From Candidatus Methylomirabilis oxygeniifera (GTDB lineage: Bacteria; Methylomirabilota; Methylomirabilia; Methylomirabilales; Methylomirabilaceae): a stretch of 34,197 bases of DNA. The DNA lies in assembly GCA_016190255.1 (NCBI GenBank), contig JACPQX010000134.1, forward strand, positions 1-34,197, read 5' to 3'. Shown in pieces: positions 17,041-25,740 of this stretch. The translations under genes and the position numbers were made by a program. Within the stretch, counting starts at the first letter, position 1; each line of letters begins with the position of its first letter. The notes beneath the pieces were generated by a model. The model was not told the origin of the DNA. It made no database searches and saw only the letters and a program-made list of their open reading frames with translations.

Positions 17041-17180
17041 GTCGGTGTCTCCCTGCTTACCGTCCACACTCCCCGAAAGACTGTGCTATTCGATCCCCCT
17101 CGCCCCTGGCCGGAGGAGAGTGAAAGGCGGTTGGAGCAGATGGTCCTGCTGCCCCAACCGCCAGCAATGAGTGGTTCGCT

Positions 17181-17627
17181 CTAAATAGCGGCCGCGGGCT
17201 CCTTGCCCGAGATCTGGGTGAACCCCTTGGTGAACCGGCCCGCATGGGATTTCTCCGCCTTGGCCAAGGTCTCGAACCACTCCGCCAGCTCTTCAAAACC
17301 CTCGGTTCGAGCGGTCTTAGCCATCCCGGGGTACATCTCTGTGTATTCGTAGGTCTCCCCCTCAATTGCGGACCTGAGATTCTTCTCCGTGCTCCCGAAG
17401 GGGACATTGGTCACGGGGTCGCCCACTTCCTTGAGGAAATCCATGTGGCCGAAGGCGTGGCCCGTTTCTGCCTCTGCCGTGTCGCGGAAGAGGCCGCCTA
17501 TGTCGGGGTATCCCTCGATATCCGCGACCCGAGCGAAATAGAGATAGCGGCGGTTCGCCTGTGATTCGCCTGCGAAGGCGTGCTTCAGGTTTTCCAGGCT
17601 CTTGGTTCCTTTCAGTCCTTTTACCAT
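17181..17627 (-). CDS. Rubrerythrin-like diiron protein without a rubredoxin domain
   Basis: [32 protein letters not shown]...[14 protein letters not shown]...[17 protein letters not shown] before ATG 17627. Confidence 0.92.
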   Translation of the reverse strand: MVKGLKGTKSLENLKHAFAGESQANRRYLYFARVADIEGYPDIGGLFRDTAEAETGHAFGHMDFLKEVGDPVTNVPFGSTEKNLRSAIEGETYEYTEMYPGMAKTARTEGFEELAEWFETLAKAEKSHAGRFTKGFTQISGKEPAAAI

Positions 17628-17756
17628 GATCGTCTCCTCCTTGGTTGTTTTCGGATTGAGCGTGTGTCGGCAAGGCGGCGGGCGGGGATCCTCGGCACTT
17701 CCTCTCCACTCGCGATTCACCCCATTGTTCGCCGGCCAGCCAGTTCGGTTGAGCCC

Positions 17757-18200
17757 TCAGTGATTCATTGCCCCTGATGATCGACAGTCAGCGCAATAGC
17801 CGTAAAATTCCACTCGATGACCCAGTACTTGGAACCGATCCTTCACCGCTGCTCGCGGGAGCTTTACCCGGCCTAGCGCCGCCTCGAAGACATCGATAAT
17901 GCGCTTACAGGCGATGCAGACGGCATGGTGATGAGGTACCGGGTCGGTCTCGTAACGAGCCGCCTCGAGACCATGGCCGACGGGTGAAACGACCTTCAGG
18001 CGCACCAGCGCTTCCATGGTCTGGTAGACGGTGTTCAGAGAGATCATCGGAAACCGCTGGCGGACCTCCTGGTAGATCTGATCGACCGTCGGGTGGCCAC
18101 CACGTTCACAGATAGCCTCGAAGACCGCGACTCGCTGAGGCGTGACCTTTCGACCCGATGCCCTGAACCGTTCTGTGATCGTCCTGACAGTCAGCTTCAC
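17757..18200 (-). CDS. Fur-family regulator (PerR-like)
   Basis: 147 aa; KVTPQRVAVFEAICERGGHPTVDQIYQEVRQRFPMISLNTVYQTMEAL...PHHHAVCIACKRIIDV...YGYCADC. Confidence 0.92.
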   Translation of the reverse strand: MKLTVRTITERFRASGRKVTPQRVAVFEAICERGGHPTVDQIYQEVRQRFPMISLNTVYQTMEALVRLKVVSPVGHGLEAARYETDPVPHHHAVCIACKRIIDVFEAALGRVKLPRAAVKDRFQVLGHRVEFYGYCADCRSSGAMNH

Positions 18201-18241
18201 CGTCTTACCCCCGCCTCTCTCGTTCCCCGGTCGTTTGGTGG

Positions 18242-18288
18242 ATGATATTACTAGGAATCATTATTATTAAGGAGCGTTTACTTGTCAA
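18242..18288 (-). promoter_or_regulatory. Promoter plus Fur/PerR-like operator upstream of the Fur-family gene
   Basis: Minus strand TTGACA (18288-18283)-N17-AATAAT (18265-18260); ATGAT-N10-ATCAT palindrome 18242-18261, containing an AATAATGAT half resembling the Fur consensus. Confidence 0.6.
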
Positions 18289-18481
18289 GAAAAAATCTGC
18301 TACCTGATCAGATTAGTTCGCCCAAGTTCTAAGCATCGGCAAATTCCTTTGCCTATTTCACAGTCAGTACAGAACCAACGAGAAGCGCCTAGAGTGCGCC
18401 TTGCCCTGTTCGGAGACCGCACCAGTCTTGAATTTACCGGAGTTTTCATCTGCCTGTGCAAGGTCAGACCATTTCTGATGA

Positions 18482-18498
18482 CTGGCACAGAACCTGCT
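18482..18498 (+). promoter_or_regulatory. Sigma54 (-24/-12) promoter candidate upstream of amtB-1
   Basis: CTGGCACAGAACCTGCT against YTGGCACGRNNNTTGCW; GG-N10-GC spacing exact. Confidence 0.7.
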
Positions 18499-18591
18499 CA
18501 CCCATCATAGTCGGGTATTTTCTACAGAAATGTACCGACCGACTCATGCAACACTCGATCTCGATTTCCCACACAGGGAGGAGGAACACCA

Positions 18592-19971
18592 GTGCGAAAA
18601 CGACAGATGATGAAGGCTTCGATCCTGCTTCTCCTGGGCGCAGCACTCCTCATCGCGCCGGCGATGGTTCTCGCACAGCAGGCCCCGCCTCCAGCCGCTC
18701 CCTCCGAAGCGCCGGCAGCCGCGTCGGCCGTATCGGCGCCCCCAAAGATCGACTCGGGAGATACCGCTTGGATGTTGACCTCTTCGGCCCTGGTCCTGCT
18801 GATGACCGCGCCCGGGCTCGCCCTCTTTTACGGTGGACTTGTCCGCCGAAAGAACGCGCTCGGCACGATCATGCACAGCTTTATCATCCTGGCGCTTATC
18901 ACCATACAGTGGGCGTTGTGGGGGTACAGCCTCGCCTTCGGACCGGATAGGGGGGGCATCATCGGCAGTCTGGCTTGGGTCGGCCTCCGCGGCGTGGGGC
19001 TTGACCCCAATCCCGACTATGGGGCCACCATTCCCCACCAGGCCTTTATGGTCTATCAGATGATGTTCGCCGTGATCACCCCGGCTCTCATTACCGGGGC
19101 CTTCGCCGAGCGAATGAAGTTCAGCTCCTTCCTGGTCTTCACTCTCCTGTGGGCCACCTTTATCTATGACCCGCTGGCGCACTGGGTCTGGGCCATCGGT
19201 GGGTGGATACGCAAGATGGGGGCGCTTGACTTCGCCGGCGGAACCGTCGTCCACATCAGTTCAGGCGTGTCGGCCCTCGCGGCTGCCATGCTCATCGGGC
19301 GCCGCCGCGGCTACCCGCAGGAGCCGATGCCGCCACATAACCTGACGATGACGGTGACGGGCGCCTCCCTGCTCTGGTTCGGCTGGTTCGGATTCAACGC
19401 AGGGAGCGCCATCGCCGCCAACAAGCTGGCGACGAACGCCTTCGTGGTCACGCATCTCGCGACAGCGGCCGCAGCCCTGGCCTGGATGCTCGCAGAGTGG
19501 AGTTCCAGGGGCAAGCCCACCGTCCTCGGCGCAGCGAGCGGCGCGGTCGCCGGACTCGTGGCCATCACGCCGGCGTCGGGATTTGTCGGCCCGATGCCGG
19601 CCATCGCCATCGGGGCCGGCGCGGGGGTGTTTTGCTACTCCGCCTGCATTCTGAAGACGCGTCTGGGCTACGACGACTCGCTTGACGTGGTCGGCGTCCA
19701 TGGCGTCGGCGGAACGTGGGGGGCCCTGGCGACGGGGCTGTTCGCCTCCAAGGCAGTCAACCCTGACGGGGCGGATGGGCTGTTCTTCGGCAATCCTGGC
19801 CAGTTGGGGATACAGGCGATCGCCGTCCTGGCCACTTGGGTCTTCGCGTTCGTCGGGACGATTATCCTATTGAAGATCGTCGATGCGATCATGGGCCTCA
19901 GGGTCAGCCAGGATGAAGAGCAGGTCGGAATCGATTTGAGCCAGCACGACGAGAACGCCTACGCCTTGTGA
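18592..19971 (+). CDS. amtB: Ammonium transporter (copy 1)
   Basis: 459 aa; [78 protein letters not shown]. Confidence 0.95.
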   Translation: MRKRQMMKASILLLLGAALLIAPAMVLAQQAPPPAAPSEAPAAASAVSAPPKIDSGDTAWMLTSSALVLLMTAPGLALFYGGLVRRKNALGTIMHSFIILALITIQWALWGYSLAFGPDRGGIIGSLAWVGLRGVGLDPNPDYGATIPHQAFMVYQMMFAVITPALITGAFAERMKFSSFLVFTLLWATFIYDPLAHWVWAIGGWIRKMGALDFAGGTVVHISSGVSALAAAMLIGRRRGYPQEPMPPHNLTMTVTGASLLWFGWFGFNAGSAIAANKLATNAFVVTHLATAAAALAWMLAEWSSRGKPTVLGAASGAVAGLVAITPASGFVGPMPAIAIGAGAGVFCYSACILKTRLGYDDSLDVVGVHGVGGTWGALATGLFASKAVNPDGADGLFFGNPGQLGIQAIAVLATWVFAFVGTIILLKIVDAIMGLRVSQDEEQVGIDLSQHDENAYAL

Positions 19972-20042
19972 GCATGCGACCCCGGCACGCGGCGCCCCCC
20001 TCGCCACCCGGAATGGGCGCTGCGTACCGGGGGGGAGCTTGA

Positions 20043-20789
20043 GTGGGACTACCCAGTATGGCAGTGCGGAGCGAAAAGGTCAGGCTTGACCAGAAGACCG
20101 TCGGGTTCAGTGCCCTCTACGAAATTACCAAGATCTTGGGGGACCCGATGGATCTGCCGCAGGGGTTTACAGCCATCCTCAGAATCCTCAACTCATTCAT
20201 GGGGATGACCAAAGGCGCCCTCAGCCTGTATGACCTAAAACGCCGCGAGCTCAGCATCGAAGCCGCATTCGGCATGACGGACGAGGAGCAGCATCGTGGT
20301 CGCTATCGTCTCGGAGAAGGGATCACCGGAAAGGTGATGAAGCTTGGCATCCCGATGGCCATTCCCGATATCAGCAAGGAGCCCCATTTCCTGAACAAAA
20401 CCCGGGCCCGCGAGGCTCGCGATTTGCACGGGATCGCATTCATCTGTCTGCCCATCAAGATCGCCGGGGAGATTCTGGGGGTTCTCAGCGTTGAACGCCC
20501 TTCCCGAGACGCACGAGCATCGGTGGAAGAGGATCTCCGGGTGTTGACCGTGGTCGCCTCGCTGATCGGTCACGCGGTAAAGCTTCGCCGTGAGCAGGCC
20601 CGCAACCTGGAGGCATTGGACGGCTGGAAGGGGTTGCGCGATCTCGAACGGGAGTTGGTCATGATGGCCCTGAAGGAGACCGCCGGTGTGCAGGTGAAGG
20701 CCGCCGCCCGGTTGGGCATCACGCCGAGGCAGCTCGCCTACAAGATGCAGAAGCACCGGATCATCAAAGAGTTCCGGATCGAAAGCTGA
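20043..20789 (+). CDS. GAF-domain + Fis-type HTH protein (NifA-like sensor lacking the AAA+ domain)
   Basis: 248 aa; NifA-like GAF (YEITKILGDPMDL...RYRLGEGITGKVMKLGIPMAIPDISKEPHFLNKT) joined to an HTH (ERELVMMALKETAGVQVKAAARLGITPRQLAYKMQKHRI); no GAFTGA or Walker motifs. Confidence 0.88.
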   Translation: MGLPSMAVRSEKVRLDQKTVGFSALYEITKILGDPMDLPQGFTAILRILNSFMGMTKGALSLYDLKRRELSIEAAFGMTDEEQHRGRYRLGEGITGKVMKLGIPMAIPDISKEPHFLNKTRAREARDLHGIAFICLPIKIAGEILGVLSVERPSRDARASVEEDLRVLTVVASLIGHAVKLRREQARNLEALDGWKGLRDLERELVMMALKETAGVQVKAAARLGITPRQLAYKMQKHRIIKEFRIES

Positions 20790-21107
20790 CCGTCCCCGCC
20801 CCTCGCCACCCCCTATTAATCCAGGTAAATCTTACATGTCTCGGGATGCGGATTCCGGTATCTTCTTGCGGCGATTTGAGCATTTGGTCAGATTCACACA
20901 GCCCGCCTCCGCGTGAAAATTTCCAACCTACTCCAATAGTTAGCCATCGCTAGACCACCCTATCGGGCACTTAGGCACCTGGATTGCCTTTGTATAGAGT
21001 TGGAACCTATGCCACGCTTCAGTTATGACAGAAGCATGAGGAGTACAATAGGTGCGGCGTCTCGGCTGAGTGGGTTTCAAAGTGAACCGGCACAATCTAA
21101 AGGAAAG

Positions 21108-22160
21108 ATGATGTTAAGAGACAGGCTGGTCTCAGCCATTATCAAGGTTCTCACCAAGCCGTCGCAGAAGGGGCCGACTTGGCCCTACAACGACCTGGAG
21201 AGCCTGAAACGGCACATCCGGAAGGGGGATGTGCTCCTGGTCGAGGGCGACCAGAGGGTCAGTGAGGTCATCAAATACCTCACCCAAAGCATCTGGTCTC
21301 ACGCCGCCCTCTACATCGGAGACAAGTTGCTGCGGGAAGTGCACGGGTACAGGACCACGGTGCTCCGGCAGTTCGGCGAAGAGGCGAAGTATCTGGTCAT
21401 CGAGGCACTGCTCGACGAGGGGGTGGCGGCCTCCCCCCTTTCCAAGTATATCGACTCCACGATTCGCGTCTGCCGTCCCCACGGCTTGAAACCCGAAGCG
21501 CTCCAGACCACCCTCAACACGGTGATCGGCCATCTGGGGGACCAATACGACACCAAACACATCTTCGACCTTGCCCGTTATTTCTTCCCGGTCAACCTGA
21601 TCCCGAGGAGATTCCGAAAGGCGGCCCTCCATCTTGGAAGCAGCGTCCCCACCCAAGTCATCTGCTCAAGCCTGATCGCAGAGGCCTTCCAGATGGTGCG
21701 CTTCCCCATTCTGCCCGAGAGGCTTTCCGGAGAGCCGCTGTCGGATCGACGGAGGCTATCCCTGCGGGAGGCGATATTCAGACAGGGGAGGCCGGAATAC
21801 GCCGGCATCTTTCGGATGCCGCATCCGACCCTTATCACCGCGCGCGACTTCGACCTCTCGCCCTATTTTGAGACCATCGAGTTCAATCTCATCGAAGGGG
21901 CCAAGTTCGACTACCGGCGGCTTATCTGGGCTGATGAGCAGTGTCCTCCGACACCTCAATTGCCCTCGCCGGAACCCCGCAAGCCGGACCTTCCTATGAG
22001 GTCGATCTTTCACGGACCAGGGGCACACCGGGCCTGGAACCAGATGAACGAGCTGGTGGGGGGCGGGATGAGGCTGTGGGGGCGATGCTTGATGAAGAGC
22101 CGTCGTACGGTCTTCTCATGGACTCGGAGGATCAGGTCGTCTCATACCCAACGAGCCTAG
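21108..22160 (+). CDS. YiiX-like permuted NlpC/P60 (papain-like) hydrolase
   Basis: KGDVLLVEGDQRVSEVIKYLTQSIWSHAALYIGD...VICSSLIAEAF (His and Cys motifs in permuted order). Confidence 0.7.
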   Translation: MMLRDRLVSAIIKVLTKPSQKGPTWPYNDLESLKRHIRKGDVLLVEGDQRVSEVIKYLTQSIWSHAALYIGDKLLREVHGYRTTVLRQFGEEAKYLVIEALLDEGVAASPLSKYIDSTIRVCRPHGLKPEALQTTLNTVIGHLGDQYDTKHIFDLARYFFPVNLIPRRFRKAALHLGSSVPTQVICSSLIAEAFQMVRFPILPERLSGEPLSDRRRLSLREAIFRQGRPEYAGIFRMPHPTLITARDFDLSPYFETIEFNLIEGAKFDYRRLIWADEQCPPTPQLPSPEPRKPDLPMRSIFHGPGAHRAWNQMNELVGGGMRLWGRCLMKSRRTVFSWTRRIRSSHTQRA

Positions 22161-22198
22161 CGATGTCGGTCCTGGGTCGTGGGTCGTAAGGCATCCAC

Positions 22199-22227
22199 TT
22201 GACATGCTGTGACTCGAATGGTAATGT
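22199..22227 (+). promoter_or_regulatory. Candidate promoter upstream of the metal-efflux cluster
   Basis: TTGACA-N17-TAATGT; weak -10. Confidence 0.35.
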
Positions 22228-22263
22228 CTACTTGAGATTGGAGCGCTCAAAGGTCAGTGTAGG

Positions 22264-22563
22264 ATGCGGCGATCACGTAGGCTAAGTCGGGCACTTTTGA
22301 GATGCTTCGCGATCAGCGCCACAGTCGCGATTGCTCTCGCCTGCCCCGTCGGCATGGTGGCTCATGCTCATATGTCGCAGATGATGGGCCACGAAATGCC
22401 CACCCAGGGTCCGGAGGCGATGTGTGGTACGCTGTGTGGCGTTCTCCCAGATCCTGTCGGCGTTGAGTCGCAAGGATTTCTCCTCGGACAGATTCCCGTT
22501 CCCCCAGCTCCAAATCCATCTTCGTCGGTCCGGCCGATCTTCCACCCCCCTCCTCTCGCCTGA
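22264..22563 (+). CDS. Small secreted His/Met/Cys-containing protein upstream of the RND cluster
   Basis: 99 aa; signal peptide then HAHMSQMMGHEMPTQGPEAMCGTLCG. Confidence 0.6.
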   Translation: MRRSRRLSRALLRCFAISATVAIALACPVGMVAHAHMSQMMGHEMPTQGPEAMCGTLCGVLPDPVGVESQGFLLGQIPVPPAPNPSSSVRPIFHPPPLA

Positions 22564-22657
22564 TCTCTCTCTACAAGATCTGAACGCTTCCGGTCGCCAC
22601 GCCCACGCTCGGGCCGCTTGACGCGCTGTTGCCGGCGTATTCTTCCCCTCACCCTAA

Positions 22658-22681
22658 CCCTCTCCCCAGCTGGGGAGAGGG
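22658..22681. repeat. Perfect 24-bp palindrome (intergenic repeat type)
   Basis: CCCTCTCCCCAGCTGGGGAGAGGG. Confidence 0.8.
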
Positions 22682-22822
22682 GACAATACGGGAGCCCTCT
22701 CTCCACCCCGGGGAGGGGGAACGGTGCGGAAACCCTCTCGCTCGCGGGAAAAGGCGAGCAGCGGGCGCTGGCGACCACATATGCCAATCCGATTTCTCGA
22801 CACTCGTTCGAGAGGTGAAGCG

Positions 22823-24112
22823 ATGCCTCATCGGAACTCTCTACTGACTGGAACTCTGCTCCTGCTGTTAGCGATCACGCCTTGCGCTGCGCAGCAATCG
22901 CTGACGTTGACGTTGGAAGCCGCACCAACGCTCTCCGACCTGATCACAGAAGCGCTCAGGTCGAACCCCTTGATCCTTGCAGCCCGCAAAGCAGTTGAGG
23001 CCGCTCAGGCCAGGATCATTCCAGCCCGATCTCTCGACGATCCTGAGCTGAATCTCGAAAGTTGGGCCATTCCCATCAGTCAGCCTACGAACCTGAATCA
23101 GGCCAATATGCACATGGTGAACCTCCGCCAGCGGTTCCCGTTCCCCGGCAAGCTTCGACTACGCGGAGAGGTGGCCTCCCAGGAGGAGACCATGGCGGTG
23201 GCCCGCTACCGAGCAAAGGAGCGAGAGGTCATCGCTGCGGTCAAAAAGGGCTACTACGATCTGTTCATGGCGGATCGGAACATTCAGATCACCAACGAAC
23301 AGCTTGAGATCCACGAACGGGCCCTGCGAGCGACCGAGGCCAGGTACACCGTTGGTAAGACCTCTCAAGCCGATGTAGTGAGGGCGCAGGTAGAACACAG
23401 CGATATCATCAACCGCCTGATCGTCGCAGAGCAGGAGCGGGAATCGGCCGAGGCGAAACTCAACGTGCTGCTCAACCGCCCGACCGATGCGCGGATCGGC
23501 AGGACCGCTGAGCTGGAGCCGTCACCCGCCACGACACTTGAGCAAAATGAGCTCTACCGGCTCACGATCGAGTCAAGCCCGGAGCTCCGAGAGGCCGCCT
23601 CTGGCGTGAAGCGTGCAGAGCTTTCCCATGAGCTGGCAATACGAAATCAGAGATACCCCGACTTCATGCTCGGCCTCGGTTACTGGTACACCCCACAGGG
23701 GAACTTCCAGCACACCTATTCTGGGATGCTCACCCTGACGATTCCATTCTTCTGGACGAAGGCCAAGCACGACAAAGAGGTCGAAGAGGCATCCGCGCAG
23801 ATCGGCAGAGCGGAGGCCGGCTACCGGGCCATGAAAAACCTCGCGTTCCTCGAGGTCCGGGACAACCTGCTCAAGTTGAACGCCGCCCGGAAATCGCTGA
23901 CCCTGTATCGGACCGGCTTGCTTCCCCTGACCGAGTTGTCGTTGAAGGCCGCCGAGGCGGCCTATCAGACCGGTCGCCTGGAATTTACCGGGTTGCTGGA
24001 GGCCGAGCGCGCCCTTCGGGATGTCCGTCTTGGCTACTATCGAGCCGTTGTCACTCTCGAACAAAGTCTGGCCGATCTCGAGCGGGCGGTTGGCCGCGAC
24101 ATCTTTCAGTAG
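22823..24112 (+). CDS. TolC/CusC-family outer-membrane efflux protein
   Basis: TLSDLITEALRSNPLILAARKAVEAAQARIIPARSLDDPELNLE...; start MPHRNSLL preferred over the tracked 22724 start. Confidence 0.9.
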   Translation: MPHRNSLLTGTLLLLLAITPCAAQQSLTLTLEAAPTLSDLITEALRSNPLILAARKAVEAAQARIIPARSLDDPELNLESWAIPISQPTNLNQANMHMVNLRQRFPFPGKLRLRGEVASQEETMAVARYRAKEREVIAAVKKGYYDLFMADRNIQITNEQLEIHERALRATEARYTVGKTSQADVVRAQVEHSDIINRLIVAEQERESAEAKLNVLLNRPTDARIGRTAELEPSPATTLEQNELYRLTIESSPELREAASGVKRAELSHELAIRNQRYPDFMLGLGYWYTPQGNFQHTYSGMLTLTIPFFWTKAKHDKEVEEASAQIGRAEAGYRAMKNLAFLEVRDNLLKLNAARKSLTLYRTGLLPLTELSLKAAEAAYQTGRLEFTGLLEAERALRDVRLGYYRAVVTLEQSLADLERAVGRDIFQ

Positions 24113-24126
24113 GGAGGAGGATCATC

Positions 24127-25740
24127 ATGGACAGGAAGAGATGGCAGACCCCCGCGTTCATTGTTCTGGTTGCCCTTGCGGCTGGCTGCAACAGGGGAGA
24201 TCAGCCGAAGGGCGATCAGGCACGGGCAGGCCGGGAGGTGACGGAGCCCGCGAAGGAGATGGCCGGGATGCAGACGAAGGACATGCCCGGAATGGCGATG
24301 TCGGGGGGCGAGGTTATGGTTGACCCGGCCAAGCAGCAGCTCATCGGGATGCGAATGGTCGAGGCGACCTATCAGCCCCTTGAAAAGACGATCCGGACAG
24401 TGGGGAGGGTCGATTACAATGAGCGGAAACTGAAGCAGATCAACGCGAAGACCGAAGGATGGATCGAGCGCCTCTACGTGGACTTCACCGGCCAATTGGT
24501 CAAGCGAGGCGACCCCCTCTTCACCCTCTACAGCCCGGAGCTCGTCTCGACCCAGGAAGAATATCTCCTTGCGCTACAGGCGAAGCAACAGACCAGTTCC
24601 AGCCCATTCCACCACGTTGCGGCAGGTGGGAGCTCCCTTCTGGAGGCGGCCCGACGGCGGCTTCAACTCTGGGACGTCACCCCGGAGCAGATCGCTGACC
24701 TCGAGCGGAACGGCCGGCCGTCCAAGACGCTGACCTTAGTCTCGCCCATCGATGGCTTCGTGATTGAGAAGACGGCGCTCGAAGGAATGCGGGTGGAGCC
24801 CTCGATGGTTCTGTATAAGATCGCCGATCTCTCCAGCGTCTGGATCTATGCCGACATCTACGAGTACGAGCTTCCGCTCGTGCGCGTGGGACAGCAAGCC
24901 ACCGTGCGCCTCTCGTACGAGCCCGGGCGGACGTTTCAGGGGCGGGTCGTGTACGTCTACCCCTATCTCGACAGCAAGACCAGAACGGCCAAGGTTCGCC
25001 TCGAACTCCCGAACACAGGTGACCGGAGGCTGAAGCCGGGGATGTTCGCAGACATCGAGCTGAAGGTGGCGCTGGGACGACGGTTGGCCGTCCCTCAAGA
25101 AGCGATCCTGGATTCGGGGACAAGACAGATCGTGTTTGTGGAAAAAGGCAAAGGTCACTTCGAGCCGAAGGAGGTGACGCTCGGTCTCAGGGTCGATGGC
25201 CGTCAAGAGATCGTCTCAGGGCTCACGCCGGGGACCCAGGTGGTGGCCAGTGCGAACTTCTTTCTCGACTCGGAGAGCAGACTTCGCGAATCGATGGGGC
25301 TCATGGCCGGCATGGCCGGCATGGAACGGATGCGGACAGGCGGGATGGAAGGGATGCAGGGGATGGAGAAGACTGAGCCCGGCGCGCAGATGACCGCGAA
25401 GGCTCCCACAGGCCCGCAAGAGAAGCGGGTTAACGACATTACCCTCACCTTCTCGACCGTCCCCTCGCCCCCCAAGGTCGGCCAGAACCTCCTGCGAGTT
25501 CGGTTGACCGACAGCACGGGCGAGGTGATCAGGAACGCCAAGGTCTCGTTCAGCTTCACCATGCCGATGCCCGGGATGAGCGCAGTCAAAGCCGATGGCT
25601 CCCTCACCAAAGACGGGTCCTTCGAGACCAAAGCCCTTCTCGGGATGGGCGGCACCTGGCAGGTGACCGTGAAGGTGACCATCCCGGGCAAGCCTGAGAT
25701 CGAACAGATGTTCGCCGTAGGTGCAGGAGGCGGGCAGTGA
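24127..25740 (+). CDS. CusB-like RND periplasmic adaptor lipoprotein with Met-rich linkers and a C-terminal FixH/YtkA-like domain
   Basis: Lipobox LAAGC; INAKTEGWIERLYVDFTGQLVKRGDPLFTLYSPEL; MGLMAGMAGMERMRTGGMEGMQGMEK; Ig-like tail. Confidence 0.9.
   Translation: MDRKRWQTPAFIVLVALAAGCNRGDQPKGDQARAGREVTEPAKEMAGMQTKDMPGMAMSGGEVMVDPAKQQLIGMRMVEATYQPLEKTIRTVGRVDYNERKLKQINAKTEGWIERLYVDFTGQLVKRGDPLFTLYSPELVSTQEEYLLALQAKQQTSSSPFHHVAAGGSSLLEAARRRLQLWDVTPEQIADLERNGRPSKTLTLVSPIDGFVIEKTALEGMRVEPSMVLYKIADLSSVWIYADIYEYELPLVRVGQQATVRLSYEPGRTFQGRVVYVYPYLDSKTRTAKVRLELPNTGDRRLKPGMFADIELKVALGRRLAVPQEAILDSGTRQIVFVEKGKGHFEPKEVTLGLRVDGRQEIVSGLTPGTQVVASANFFLDSESRLRESMGLMAGMAGMERMRTGGMEGMQGMEKTEPGAQMTAKAPTGPQEKRVNDITLTFSTVPSPPKVGQNLLRVRLTDSTGEVIRNAKVSFSFTMPMPGMSAVKADGSLTKDGSFETKALLGMGGTWQVTVKVTIPGKPEIEQMFAVGAGGGQ

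Noticed and set aside
18544-19254. 236-aa antisense ORF across amtB-1
   Set aside because: Antisense to amtB-1, charged non-family translation.
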